NCBI GenBank assembly: GCA_937929915.1
Contig: CALFUN010000027.1
Location: forward strand, 1 to 64,000
Source: an uncultured Caulobacterales bacterium
GTDB taxonomy: Bacteria; Pseudomonadota; Alphaproteobacteria; Caulobacterales; Maricaulaceae
Direction: 5' to 3'
DNA length: 64,000 nucleotides
Both the position numbers and the translations under genes were made by a program. Positions within the stretch are counted from its first letter, which is position 1. Each line of letters opens with the position of its first letter. Of the stretch, positions 17,939-26,825 are shown one piece after another. Below the pieces are notes generated by a model. The model was not told where the DNA came from. It saw nothing but the letters and a program-made list of their open reading frames with translations, and searched no databases.

Positions 17939-18424
17939 TTAGGGTTTACGCCGGAGAACCTCATCTCTGTCTTTGGCCCATTTATCTTCTAAAATCTCTC
18001 GCAAAAACCGAGTATTGCGTAGATTACTTTGCCAACCAATATCAAAAATATCACCAATAATCGGCACAAGACCAATCAGCCAGTCAATAAAACTGTTTAG
18101 CACCATGCGCAAAAGCTGACCCGAATCCGCGCCCAATGTCTTCGCTTGGACAATAATATAAGCTGCAACGCCAAAACTGATTGTGTCGCCAATCCCTGGG
18201 ATAAGCCCGATGAGCGTATCCAATCCAAGACGAATTTTTGTAAAGGGCACGGAGAATTGCGCGTCCATGAGCCTCGCTATGTCATCAAGATGGTTGAGCT
18301 TGCCCCACTCTTGCGCCTGACGCGCTTCAAGCGCATCTAAAGTCTGTGCCAAAGAGGGCGAAATAATATCTATATCCATAGCGGCTGGCGTATCAGCAGA
18401 TATGGAACGGGGCGAACGGCTCAT
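17939..18424 (-). CDS. DUF4112 membrane protein
   Basis: A 161-residue protein of the DUF4112 family, whose function is unknown. The diagnostic pair of hydrophobic repeats is present: LDTLIGLIPGIGDTISFGVAAY and, about 45 residues later, DWLIGLVPIIGDIFDIGWQSN, described here in pieces. Both look like short re-entrant or membrane segments. The first in-frame ATG is used; another at 18379 is possible, and neither has a good ribosome site. It stands alone on the reverse strand. Confidence 0.8.
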   Translation of the reverse strand: MSRSPRSISADTPAAMDIDIISPSLAQTLDALEARQAQEWGKLNHLDDIARLMDAQFSVPFTKIRLGLDTLIGLIPGIGDTISFGVAAYIIVQAKTLGADSGQLLRMVLNSFIDWLIGLVPIIGDIFDIGWQSNLRNTRFLREILEDKWAKDRDEVLRRKP

Positions 18425-18467
18425 ATCATCTATATAAGCACGCCCCTGAAAATTTCAATTCTCAGTC

Positions 18468-18517
18468 ACGCCTCTCTAAGATGCCAATTCATGTCATTAC
18501 GCCTCTCTAAGATGCCA
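18468..18517. repeat. Short tandem duplication of 31-base period
   Basis: A 19-base block beginning ACGCCTCTCTAAGATG occurs at 18468-18486 and again, identical, at 18499-18517. The second copy covers the stop codon and last codons of the DUF5710 gene, so the 3' end of that gene has been duplicated into the downstream spacer. Confidence 0.85.
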
Positions 18518-18830
18518 TGAATAATTCAAAATTTTGATTTATAGCAGGCGTTTTCTTCACCGCAGGCGGTGCCATCAAGCTTGCTGATTTAAAATGTATA
18601 TCACTCTTCATGGACATATCTTGGGAAGAATTTGGCTTTAGAGCCGCGCCTGCCTGAGTTGCACTTGTCTGAACTGCACTGGCTTGAGCTTCGGCGCGCC
18701 ATTTAAAAATTTTAGCCAGCGGCGAGCCTGCGGGACAATACCAACGCCGCACAGACGGATCCCATTTGGCGCCTAAGCGCTTGGCTAGCTCTCTATCGTC
18801 ATAACTCACATCCAAATATCGCTTGGCCAT
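18507..18830 (-). CDS. DUF5710-domain protein
   Basis: A 107-residue protein. Residues 1-42 form a DUF5710-like module (YLDVSYDDRELAKRLGAKW followed by WYCPAG), found in proteins linked to DNA metabolism and plasmid transfer but without assigned activity. The remainder is Ala/Ser/Gln-rich and probably disordered. The ATG at 18830 is chosen because a GAGGA site lies just upstream and the module begins right there; an upstream frame extension of 15 codons lacks such support. It is followed by a duplicated copy of its own 3' end. Confidence 0.7.
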   Translation of the reverse strand: MAKRYLDVSYDDRELAKRLGAKWDPSVRRWYCPAGSPLAKIFKWRAEAQASAVQTSATQAGAALKPNSSQDMSMKSDIHFKSASLMAPPAVKKTPAINQNFELFMAS

Positions 18831-18983
18831 AACATCCTCATACTTTGTTCTAGATATAGAACATAACAAGAACAAATAGATATTGCAAGCTTTTTATAAA
18901 TACAGTCCACGCGCCACCCGCTCACAGCCCGTCTCCCGCTCTATTTGGGTAATGCGCCTGCCGTTAATGATGTTAGCCGTCAA

Positions 18984-19742
18984 TTATTTCGCAAATTTAT
19001 AGGTGAGTTTCACCATATCTATAGGCGGGTTTGGGTATTGAGTGGCAAACTCTAGCCTATCTTTTCCGCCAAGCTTGGTTTGTTCTAATTCCACATACCA
19101 TTGCACGAGCGGCTCATCCGAACCATTGCGCAAAGTCAGCTCAACAAGAGGTAAATCTTGCGTCTGGCTCGATAGGTTTTTCACGGCTGAATTAACAACT
19201 AAGACTGTGTCGCCATCAATCAAAGCCGTTTTGGCAATCGGATTTTCAATTTCTAATCCTGCCTCTTTTACGGTGATACCCAAACCTTTATAGACACTCG
19301 CTGCTTCAGGGAGACGGTTGACAATATCCTGCTTAAACAGAAACCCTAAAATCGCAGCGATAAACAAGAGGCCCATCGGCACGGCCCATATCCAAAAGAT
19401 AACGCGGCGGCGGCGGTTTAATTTTTCAGCATCAACCTTATCGCGCAAAGATACATGCGCGCCAGCCATAGCCGCGGACATAGAGGCTGTCTTATCAGGT
19501 GAAGTCTTCGTATCATGCGTTAAAGGCTTATCATCAGCGCCGATTTCAACAATCGGATCACGTTGATTATCCGCCAAAGCCAGCGCATCAGGATCGACAG
19601 AATTAACGTCAGAGCTCGCCTCATCTTCCGATACAAACCATGTCGTTTCACATTTCGCGCAGCGCACAGTACGGCCATTAGGCCCGATAGCTTCATCTTT
19701 GGTTAAATAACGCGTAGAACATTTTGGACAAGTGAGTATCAT
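18984..19742 (-). CDS. MJ0042-type zinc-ribbon, single-pass membrane protein
   Basis: A 252-residue protein. The N-terminus holds a zinc ribbon of the MJ0042 type (CPKC near residue 4 and CAKC near residue 28). An acidic linker follows, then one membrane helix at about residues 117-137, and a C-terminal beta-rich domain of the DUF3426 type. The start at 19742 puts the ribbon at the very N-terminus and has AGGGT just upstream. It is divergent from ftsE, an arrangement I associate with alphaproteobacteria. The function is unknown. Confidence 0.8.
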   Translation of the reverse strand: MILTCPKCSTRYLTKDEAIGPNGRTVRCAKCETTWFVSEDEASSDVNSVDPDALALADNQRDPIVEIGADDKPLTHDTKTSPDKTASMSAAMAGAHVSLRDKVDAEKLNRRRRVIFWIWAVPMGLLFIAAILGFLFKQDIVNRLPEAASVYKGLGITVKEAGLEIENPIAKTALIDGDTVLVVNSAVKNLSSQTQDLPLVELTLRNGSDEPLVQWYVELEQTKLGGKDRLEFATQYPNPPIDMVKLTYKFAK

Positions 19743-19810
19743 GTGACCCTGATTCGAATTATAGTTATAGATTGACACTTCACACACTAAAGTCCACCCC
19801 TGAGCCAGAA

Positions 19811-20506
19811 ATGACACTGCAAAATCAAGACATAAAAGACATTGTGCATTTTGACCGTGTCAGCTTGCGCTATGCGCGCGGGCCTGAAATTCTATCAGAT
19901 GTCAATATTGCCTTACCCGAAGGGAGTTTTACATTCCTGACAGGACCAAGCGGCGCGGGGAAGTCAACCTTGCTAAAACTCTGCTACTTGGCCTTATCGC
20001 CCTCACGCGGTTTGATACATCTCTTTGGACAAGACACATCGCTTCTGGCCAATTCAGCCCAACAAGCCCTGAAACGCCGTATCGGAGTTGTCCTACAAGA
20101 TTTTCACCTCATTGAACATCTCACCATATTTGAAAATGTCGCTTTATCGCTACGCGTAGCAGGATTATCGCGCGCTCAATATACCGATGATGTTGTAGAG
20201 CTTCTGCAATGGGTAGGTTTAGGTCACAGAATGCAAGCCCTGCCGCCCACTTTATCGGGCGGAGAAAAGCAACGCGCCGCCATAGCCCGCGCTGTGATTG
20301 CCAAACCTGATTTGCTCATTGCCGACGAACCGACAGGAAATGTTGACCCTGTTATTGGACGACGGCTTTTACGATTATTTGCAGAAATGAACCGCATGGG
20401 AACAACTGTAATGATTGCGACACATGATGTTGACCTCATCAAAGAAATTGACGCGCGCGTGCTGCGCATAGAAAATGGCCGCGTGTTTAAAGGGTTAAAT
20501 GCATAA
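19811..20506 (+). CDS. ftsE: Cell-division ABC transporter ATPase FtsE
   Basis: ATPase of the FtsEX complex, which activates peptidoglycan hydrolysis at the division site. The product has 231 residues from the ATG at 19811; an upstream TTG at 19772 would add 13 residues and has no ribosome site. Walker A is GPSGAGKST, the signature is LSGGEKQRAAIARA, and Walker B is LLIADEPTGN. Its stop overlaps the ftsX start (TAATG). A GANTC site at 19751-19755 lies in the short divergent spacer, a position where CcrM methylation could influence division genes. Confidence 0.94.
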   Translation: MTLQNQDIKDIVHFDRVSLRYARGPEILSDVNIALPEGSFTFLTGPSGAGKSTLLKLCYLALSPSRGLIHLFGQDTSLLANSAQQALKRRIGVVLQDFHLIEHLTIFENVALSLRVAGLSRAQYTDDVVELLQWVGLGHRMQALPPTLSGGEKQRAAIARAVIAKPDLLIADEPTGNVDPVIGRRLLRLFAEMNRMGTTVMIATHDVDLIKEIDARVLRIENGRVFKGLNA

Positions 20507-21414
20507 TGGCGGGCGGATTTCAAAATAACACGCCGCAAACGCTCTTGCCCGAGCGCATGAAAAATGCCCGCGCTTTGCTCTGCGTACTCATAATCATGGC
20601 GCTTTTGGCGGCGCTATCATTACTCTTTGCCCGCAGCGCTGCGCGCCTATCGGCAGATTGGCAGAGCCAGCTGACCAATAGCGCAACCGTTCAGGTGATG
20701 ATTAACAGTTCTGAGAGCCGCGCCGCACAAATGGAAATCGCGCAAAAAACGCTGCAAAACCTCTTGCCCAACACACGCATAACGCCCCTATCTGAAACGC
20801 AAGCCCAAGCTTTGTTAAAACCTTGGCTTGGCAGCACCAACCTGCCCGCTGACCTGCCTGTTCCGGGACTCATCACGCTTGAAACGCAAGGCAATGGCCT
20901 GCCATTTGCGCAGATAAAGACAGCGCTAAGCGCCGAGGGTGTCATCGCAAATATTGACGACCACACCCGTTATGCGGGCGGATTACAACGCACAAGCCGC
21001 AGCCTTATATTTGGCAGCAGCCTCATCTTAACTTTACTCTTAATTGCCAGTCTCGCAGTGAATATCTTTGCCACACGCGCCAGCCTCATTGCGCAAAAAG
21101 ACATTATCAGCGTTTTCGTACAAGTCGGTGCAAGCAATAAATTCATTGCCCAATTATTTATCCAACAGGCGGCCAAGCGCACATTATTAGGCGCGGTCAT
21201 CGGCGCTATATTGGCGATTTTTATCTGGATATTTTTATCCCTTAGCAATTTTGGCGCGTTAAAAGATAGCGGGTTCATCTGGGACAGTTTTGGCGTTGGT
21301 CTGGGTGATATTCTCTTTTTAATCGGATTATGCTTATTTTTCACCCTCATCTGTGCCATGGCAGCCGGCATGACGGCCTTGCGTCAACTCTCCGAAGAAC
21401 GCCGCCGCCTATGA
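20506..21414 (+). CDS. ftsX: Cell-division protein FtsX
   Basis: Membrane partner of FtsE. It has 302 residues. The first membrane helix is at about residues 22-42, a large extracytoplasmic domain follows to about residue 165, and three further helices (about 168-190, 220-245 and 262-290) complete the usual four-helix FtsX plan. The ATG overlaps the ftsE stop by one base, and the stop overlaps the next start (ATGA), so the three genes ftsE-ftsX-DUF218 are translated as one unit. Confidence 0.92.
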   Translation: MAGGFQNNTPQTLLPERMKNARALLCVLIIMALLAALSLLFARSAARLSADWQSQLTNSATVQVMINSSESRAAQMEIAQKTLQNLLPNTRITPLSETQAQALLKPWLGSTNLPADLPVPGLITLETQGNGLPFAQIKTALSAEGVIANIDDHTRYAGGLQRTSRSLIFGSSLILTLLLIASLAVNIFATRASLIAQKDIISVFVQVGASNKFIAQLFIQQAAKRTLLGAVIGAILAIFIWIFLSLSNFGALKDSGFIWDSFGVGLGDILFLIGLCLFFTLICAMAAGMTALRQLSEERRRL

Positions 21415-22094
21415 CCCAAAGCGTGCGCAAAATAGACATAGCCAAACCCCACTCTAAAGGCCGAGCTTGGATTAAATTTTTAGGCTTTCTTGTCATATTA
21501 CTGCTCGCCTTTCTGATGGGCGGTTTCTTGACATTCGCCCAACATGTCGACACGCTCACCCCGCCTCAAGACCCGCCAAAAGCTGACGGCATTGTGGTGT
21601 GGACAGGAAAAGGCGGCGGACGGCTTGAATCTGGCGCCCAGTTGTTACAAATGCGCAAAGGCGAGCGGCTTTTAATTTCAGGCGTAAATGAAAAAATCGA
21701 TCTCAGCGCCATTCAAAACCTCATTGATATTGACCCTGCCCTAGCCGAGTGTTGTATTGATTTAGATTATGCGGCGACAAATACGCTTGGCAATGCCCGC
21801 GAAACAGCCGCTTGGGCAACATCACTAGATTATACGCATATTATCCTTGTAACCTCGGCCTATCACATGCCCCGCGCCCAAGTTGAAATTGGCGCTGTGG
21901 ATATTGGCGCGACAGGCGGGCGTATGCGCATCACACCCTTTCCTGTCCAAAGACATGAAGATACGCATTGGTATTCAGATGGCGCGCGGTTTAAACGCAT
22001 CGTGCAAGAATATGGCAAATTGCTCATCAGCTATACAAGAGGCCGTCAGCAACGCACACAACCGCCCGTCTTACCGCCTATTGAAACAGAATAA
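21411..22094 (+). CDS. DUF218 (YdcF/SanA/ElyC-like) envelope protein
   Basis: A 227-residue protein with one N-terminal membrane helix (about residues 20-43) and a DUF218 domain facing the periplasm. Family landmarks are DGIVVWTGKGGGRLESG near residue 61, LLISGVNE, and ATNTLGNARETAAW with VTSAYHMPRA in the C-terminal half. E. coli relatives (SanA, ElyC) affect envelope integrity. The ATG at 21411 overlaps the ftsX stop; an earlier in-frame start would lie within ftsX and is rejected. Cotranscription with ftsEX suggests a wall-related role. Confidence 0.88.
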   Translation: MTQSVRKIDIAKPHSKGRAWIKFLGFLVILLLAFLMGGFLTFAQHVDTLTPPQDPPKADGIVVWTGKGGGRLESGAQLLQMRKGERLLISGVNEKIDLSAIQNLIDIDPALAECCIDLDYAATNTLGNARETAAWATSLDYTHIILVTSAYHMPRAQVEIGAVDIGATGGRMRITPFPVQRHEDTHWYSDGARFKRIVQEYGKLLISYTRGRQQRTQPPVLPPIETE

Positions 22095-22099
22095 TCACG

Positions 22100-23011
22100 C
22101 TATTCATCTCGGCCGAAATTGGCTTCGGCGCTATCTTGACCTGCATCAATAATTCGGCGGCGAATATCACGAGTTTTGGCAAAATGCTCCAGTAATTGCT
22201 CACCATCATCCCAGCGTATAGCGCGTTTTAACGCCGTTAAATCTTCAATGAAACGGTCTACGACCTCAAGTGTTGCCACGCGGTTTGCGAGAAAGACATC
22301 GCGCCACATCACAGGGTCAGAAGCGGCAATACGCGTAAAGTCTCGAAAACCGCCCGCAGAGAACTTAACGACTTCATTTTGTGTCACTGTTTCCATATCT
22401 ACGGCTGTGCCGACCAATGTATAAGCAATTAAATGCGGGACGTGTGACGTGGTTGCCAGAACAATATCATGACGCTGAGGCGTCATAATGGCCACTTGCG
22501 AACCCAGCCCTTCCCAGAACTGTGTCAAAGCGTTTAATGCAGTCTTATTTACGGCCTCATCACTGGGCGTTAATACACACCAGCGGTCTTTAAATAAGTC
22601 CGCAAACCCGGCCTCAGGGCCGCTAAATTCTGTACCTGCGATGGGATGGCCTGCGATAAAATGAATGTCATCGCGCAAATGCGGCGTAATCTGTTTGACC
22701 ACATCCCCTTTAACAGACCCCACATCAGATAAGATTGCGCCAGCTTTCATAGACGGAATAAGGCGCGCTGCCACATCACCCATACGCGCAGGCGGTACAC
22801 ATAAAATCACCAAATCAGCTTGGGCTGCATATAAATGCGCGCTGCCTTCTGCAACACCATCTGCAATGCCCAGAGATTGCACCACCGAACACACATTTTC
22901 AGAATGATCGGAGACATAAAGCTGTTTGGCTTGCCCGAACAGTTTAACCGCGCGCGCGATCGAGCTTCCAATGAGGCCGCAGCCAACCACTAATATTGTA
23001 TCAAATGTCAT
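22100..23011 (-). CDS. tyrA: Prephenate/cyclohexadienyl dehydrogenase
   Basis: NAD(P)-dependent oxidative decarboxylation of prephenate (or arogenate) in tyrosine synthesis. The product has 303 residues from the ATG at 23011. The dinucleotide loop VGCGLIGSSIARA is at the N-terminus and the catalytic histidine lies in GHPIAGTEFSG near residue 117. An upstream frame extension of 30 residues would overlap the chorismate mutase gene and is rejected. It follows that gene by 13 bases on the same strand. In many alphaproteobacteria hisC is also present here; it is absent. Confidence 0.92.
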   Translation of the reverse strand: MTFDTILVVGCGLIGSSIARAVKLFGQAKQLYVSDHSENVCSVVQSLGIADGVAEGSAHLYAAQADLVILCVPPARMGDVAARLIPSMKAGAILSDVGSVKGDVVKQITPHLRDDIHFIAGHPIAGTEFSGPEAGFADLFKDRWCVLTPSDEAVNKTALNALTQFWEGLGSQVAIMTPQRHDIVLATTSHVPHLIAYTLVGTAVDMETVTQNEVVKFSAGGFRDFTRIAASDPVMWRDVFLANRVATLEVVDRFIEDLTALKRAIRWDDGEQLLEHFAKTRDIRRRIIDAGQDSAEANFGRDE

Positions 23012-23024
23012 AGCGCCAGCTACC

Positions 23025-23780
23025 CTATCCGAGCGGGCGCGGCAAGCATCCAATAATTGTCCCGCCTTTAACCGGGCAGTTTTCATAATATCCTGCGACA
23101 CTTAGCAGGACTTTATCTGCGGTTTCAGCGCGTTTAATCGCCCCGTCATAAGAGAGTGATTTAGGCGCGATGACCAGCATATCATCATCACCAGATGGGA
23201 GTAATTTCGCCGTTGCAACTGCCACAGCACTGGGCCAGCTTTGTGTACCTGTGCGCGGCAATCCAGCTTGAATTTTCATATCTGGCATCGCCCCATCCGG
23301 CCCTAACACTGTCCACCAATTTTGCATGATAGCTGGCGCGGGCAAAACCGCCACGCCTTCCTCATCTGCATAGGCGGCCGCGAGCGCTGCGCTTGTGGTT
23401 GGATAAGATTGCACAGGCAAGGCCGCGCCAAATCTATCACGCACCAATGTCCATACATCCAATGTATCGCCTGCTAATGACACATGCAGCGTCATTGAAC
23501 CTTGCAGCGCAATACTGGAGCTCATTAATTCTGCCCAAATCGTCGAGACAAGCCGTGTCGGCGTATCGGCTATAGCGCCCGCTAATTCTCTGACATGGCT
23601 TTCTTCGCGAGAGGGCCGCCAAAGCCGCACCCCTGATTTCGCCCTGCGCACAGCTGCGGCCAGTTCAAGACGTTCGGCGATTAATTGCAAAAGCGCCTTA
23701 TCGACACGGTCAATTTCTTGCCGCACTTGAGTAATATCTAAAACAGATTTTTCAGACTTTGTATCAGGAGCGCTCATCAT
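23025..23780 (-). CDS. Chorismate mutase (AroQ type II) with a degenerate C-terminal domain
   Basis: Residues 1-90 form an AroQ helical chorismate mutase (VRQEIDRVDKALLQLI, then RRAKSG and RPSREESHVREL). This converts chorismate to prephenate, the substrate of the following dehydrogenase gene. Residues 95-251 have the order of a prephenate dehydratase or periplasmic-binding-like fold (MTLHVSLAGD, VAVLPAPAI), but I cannot find the catalytic Thr-Arg-Phe motif, so dehydratase activity is doubtful. The gene begins 17 bases inside the end of the methyltransferase gene and precedes tyrA by 13 bases, so the three form an operon. Two ATG codons in tandem (23780, 23777) are possible starts. Confidence 0.82.
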   Translation of the reverse strand: MMSAPDTKSEKSVLDITQVRQEIDRVDKALLQLIAERLELAAAVRRAKSGVRLWRPSREESHVRELAGAIADTPTRLVSTIWAELMSSSIALQGSMTLHVSLAGDTLDVWTLVRDRFGAALPVQSYPTTSAALAAAYADEEGVAVLPAPAIMQNWWTVLGPDGAMPDMKIQAGLPRTGTQSWPSAVAVATAKLLPSGDDDMLVIAPKSLSYDGAIKRAETADKVLLSVAGYYENCPVKGGTIIGCLPRPLG

Positions 23781-24525
23781 TTATCCCATAACTGTCAGCT
23801 GTGCGATTGGCAATCGGACGCGCGTTAAAACTTGGGCGCTGCACAAACCCTGATGGTGTGTCGCTCGGGTCAATATAAAGACGTTTTAAGGCTTCAACCA
23901 AAACAAGCCCTGAAAAACTTGGCCACACAGTTTCTCCAAACCGCTCTGTTGCATGAATCAATTTGGGTTTTGCAAGGCGAGCCATAGGCGGCATATAAAG
24001 CGCGCCCGACCACACGAGCGGCGCAAATCCAGCGGCCGTTAAAGCTCTGCGTAATTGTGTGCGGGAAAATGGACGACCTGCCCCAAATGGCACTTGCTCA
24101 GAACGTGCCCATAATCCCGCTCGGTTTGCCGCAATAATCGCAATGCGTCCTTCGGGGCGCGTGACGCGCCACAGCTCTCTTAGCAAAGACGGTAGATTTT
24201 CTGCCTCTTCAACGGCGTGAACACAAAGGACATTGTCAAAGCTCGCATCCGAAAATGGTAAGGCCTGCTCCATAACCAGACAAGCCGACACACCCCGAGC
24301 ATTGGCATGGGCCAGCGCGCCCTGTTCATCTGGCATGGCCATAATCACGCGATTAGCCGTTAATTGATAGGGCTGTAAATAGGGCCAGCAATAGCCAAAC
24401 CCCATCACATTCTTACCCGCTAAATCAGGCCATAAACTCGCCAAACGCCGCGCCGCCATATCGCGCGCCGCCAATCCCAAAGGGCTAGCATAAAATTCTT
24501 CAAGCCGTGTGACCGTTTCGCGCAT
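23764..24525 (-). CDS. Class I SAM-dependent methyltransferase
   Basis: A 253-residue methyltransferase of unknown substrate. The Rossmann core is divergent: the first glycine loop reads VMGFGYCWPYL, the acidic second-strand residue is followed by MEQALPFSDASFDNVLCVHAVEE (motifs II-III, quoted only in part by position 88-110), and then LRELWRVTRPEGRIAII. Such a gene is common upstream of tyrosine genes in alphaproteobacteria. It overlaps the chorismate mutase gene by 17 bases. It starts from ATG at 24525. Confidence 0.8.
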   Translation of the reverse strand: MRETVTRLEEFYASPLGLAARDMAARRLASLWPDLAGKNVMGFGYCWPYLQPYQLTANRVIMAMPDEQGALAHANARGVSACLVMEQALPFSDASFDNVLCVHAVEEAENLPSLLRELWRVTRPEGRIAIIAANRAGLWARSEQVPFGAGRPFSRTQLRRALTAAGFAPLVWSGALYMPPMARLAKPKLIHATERFGETVWPSFSGLVLVEALKRLYIDPSDTPSGFVQRPSFNARPIANRTADSYGINDERS

Positions 24526-24579
24526 AATTTAAATTACGCATAGCGCGCAAGAAAAGCTAGCTGTGTTTGAAAATGATAT

Positions 24580-26307
24580 TTAAGATATTTTGCGCTGCCA
24601 TGTTGGGGCCGCTGACGGAATTCCGAACATATAACCTTGTAAATAATCCACGCCCAAACGGCGCAGTAAATCAGCATCCGCGCGATTATCAACCATTTCC
24701 GCCACAGTTTTTACTGAGAATGTTTGCGCTAAATCCACCATCATACGCACAAATGTCTGCTTATGCGGCTCTGTTGAAATATCTTGAATGAAAGACCCAT
24801 CAATTTTAATTGAATCTGCTTCAATCGCCATAAGATTACGAAAGGTCGTATAACCCGATCCAAAATCATCAATCGCAAAAGCGCAGCCCAGCTTACGCAA
24901 TTCTATTGAAAACGAGCTGGCCATAGCTGGGTCATCAAGTGCCAATGTTTCGGTTAGCTCTATCGTCACACGCTCGGCATCTTTGCCAAGAGCCTTTAGC
25001 GCATTGATATAATCATGTGTTGCCGCCTCATCCCGAAGCGTTCCCGCCGACACATTTAAAGCCAAATGTAAATCAGGGGTTTCGCGCAGGGCAATCGCGG
25101 CAATTTCAAGCGCGCGGCGATCCAGCAAATTCACAAGTTCAAGCCGTTCAGCGGCCATGATAAACTCGCCCGCGCTCACAACCTCACCATCTTCTCGGCG
25201 TAAGCGTAGCAAACATTCATAGTGATGTAAGTCGCGTGTTTTCGCATCAATAATCGGTTGATAAGCGAGCGATATACGGCGTTCATTTAAAGCGTGTAAA
25301 ATATCCGTTTTCGTTGTTTTCGCCCGTAGTGAAGGATCTGCCCGCATTGCCATATCGTCTTCAAAATACCCGACATGCCAACCTTGTAAATTTGGCCGCG
25401 CCGTAAAGACATTTTGCGTCTGCCAAATCGCTTGCTCTGCCTCCTGTGCATCGCGGCCTAAAAATGTCGCGCTAATAGCAAATTCGGCATATAAGCCCCC
25501 ATGCGGTGTCGCATAAGGCGTTTCGCTTAACGCAGTTTCAAAGCGAGGCAATAAAGCGTCAATCTGGTCTGCGGTTATATCAATGAGGCACATACCAAAA
25601 TCAGCCCCTTCGAGCCGTGCAATAACATCTGGTGCGCGGACTATGTTTCTCAAACGCTCTGCGATCTGTTTTAAAATACGATCACCTATTTCATAGCCAT
25701 AAACACTATTTATATCCCCAATATTACTGACACGCAGGCGCAATATCGCAGCCGTGTCTTGCTTGCGCTTTACCCAAGCGCTTGTCACTCTGACAGCGCG
25801 CGTAAATGATGTTTGGTTGTAAAGCCCTGATAATTCATCATGTGTCGCGCGATATTGCGCGGTTTCAAGACGAGTTTGTTCTGCGGCGACATTGCGTATC
25901 ACGCCCATAATTTGCACCGGCTTATGCCCGTCACCTGCAATACGCTCACCCATTTCTTCGACGTAAATCGTTTCGCCTTTTTCTGTCTGCAAAGGATACC
26001 GTAGCGCATAACGCGCCCCGTCCCATGACAAACGCTTTATGGCTTTGCGGCGAGCATGGCCATCTTGAGGCGTCATATGCCTGATCCATTGCGCTTCATT
26101 TACAGGCAGATTAATGACATCACAGGATAACAGGCTGGCCGCTTGGTTCGGCAAAGAAAAGCTTAAGCCTCCCTCAAGATTGAGTAAAAATGGCACGGCT
26201 TTTAACAAATCAAACGCCTGCATTTGCGCCGTTGTCATAGCAGATGTTTGGACAGGTTGTTTCACCTGACCTAGGACATTTCTGTGATGTAAATCTTGCT
26301 TATGCAT
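24580..26307 (-). CDS. PAS-GGDEF-EAL cyclic-di-GMP protein with degenerate GGDEF
   Basis: A 575-residue signalling protein without membrane segments. Residues 25-145 look PAS-like. The GGDEF domain (about 155-305) is degenerate: the active-site motif reads RLEGADFG, so diguanylate cyclase activity is unlikely. The EAL domain (about 325-570) has ECLLRL at the EAL position, NVSAGTL, ELTETLAL, DDFGSGY, KIDGSFI and a late glutamate in VAEMVD, so c-di-GMP phosphodiesterase activity is plausible. The degenerate GGDEF may act as a GTP sensor, as in similar proteins. Single leftward gene. Confidence 0.85.
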   Translation of the reverse strand: MHKQDLHHRNVLGQVKQPVQTSAMTTAQMQAFDLLKAVPFLLNLEGGLSFSLPNQAASLLSCDVINLPVNEAQWIRHMTPQDGHARRKAIKRLSWDGARYALRYPLQTEKGETIYVEEMGERIAGDGHKPVQIMGVIRNVAAEQTRLETAQYRATHDELSGLYNQTSFTRAVRVTSAWVKRKQDTAAILRLRVSNIGDINSVYGYEIGDRILKQIAERLRNIVRAPDVIARLEGADFGMCLIDITADQIDALLPRFETALSETPYATPHGGLYAEFAISATFLGRDAQEAEQAIWQTQNVFTARPNLQGWHVGYFEDDMAMRADPSLRAKTTKTDILHALNERRISLAYQPIIDAKTRDLHHYECLLRLRREDGEVVSAGEFIMAAERLELVNLLDRRALEIAAIALRETPDLHLALNVSAGTLRDEAATHDYINALKALGKDAERVTIELTETLALDDPAMASSFSIELRKLGCAFAIDDFGSGYTTFRNLMAIEADSIKIDGSFIQDISTEPHKQTFVRMMVDLAQTFSVKTVAEMVDNRADADLLRRLGVDYLQGYMFGIPSAAPTWQRKIS

Positions 26308-26387
26308 GAGGAGTCTTCACCCATTCATTACTTACAAAATGGCAACTTAAAGTGTATAAGTTAATATTTTGCACTACGATTAAAATC

Positions 26388-26825
26388 TTAATCTCCATAG
26401 CCATCACTCACAGCAAAATCGCGGCGCGCACTTGCGATTGTTACCATAAATCCGGCCATAACATCTAGCAGACTCATCAACATGATAAGAAAAAAGACTG
26501 ATGTGGCAAAAGCTGGCAGCATTAAAAACTCAACCAAGCAAATGATAAATAAAATCAAAGAAAAAGCATGGTTCATCACCGCCGCGCGGCCCGTGCTGGT
26601 GGATTTAATCAACTCAAAGAATAAGGCCAATAAAGAACCTGCAATTAACGCATGACCTGGCGTAATATGCCAAAGCGTATCATTGGCCATGGGGACAGAC
26701 AGAAAATCCGTATCTAGCCGCGCACGTATAGCCTCAGTCGTTGTAAATGTTGATCCTGCCACAGCCAGGACATTATAAATCACCACAGGGATAATCATCA
26801 GAGGAAAGACTGTAAAAAACTGCAT
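26388..26825 (-). CDS. Unrecognised four-helix membrane protein
   Basis: A 145-residue inner-membrane protein of unknown function. Hydrophobic segments lie at about residues 2-22, 55-75, 87-107 and 110-132. The ATG at 26825 is chosen because GGAAGG lies 7 bases upstream; a GTG nine codons earlier would place that site inside the gene. It stands alone between the GGDEF/EAL gene and the papain-like hydrolase gene, on the same strand as both. Confidence 0.7.
   Translation of the reverse strand: MQFFTVFPLMIIPVVIYNVLAVAGSTFTTTEAIRARLDTDFLSVPMANDTLWHITPGHALIAGSLLALFFELIKSTSTGRAAVMNHAFSLILFIICLVEFLMLPAFATSVFFLIMLMSLLDVMAGFMVTIASARRDFAVSDGYGD

Noticed and set aside
17842-18060. 72-codon forward frame between mmsA and the DUF4112 gene
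   Set aside because: Overlaps the 3' end of the DUF4112 gene, no ribosome site and no recognisable sequence.
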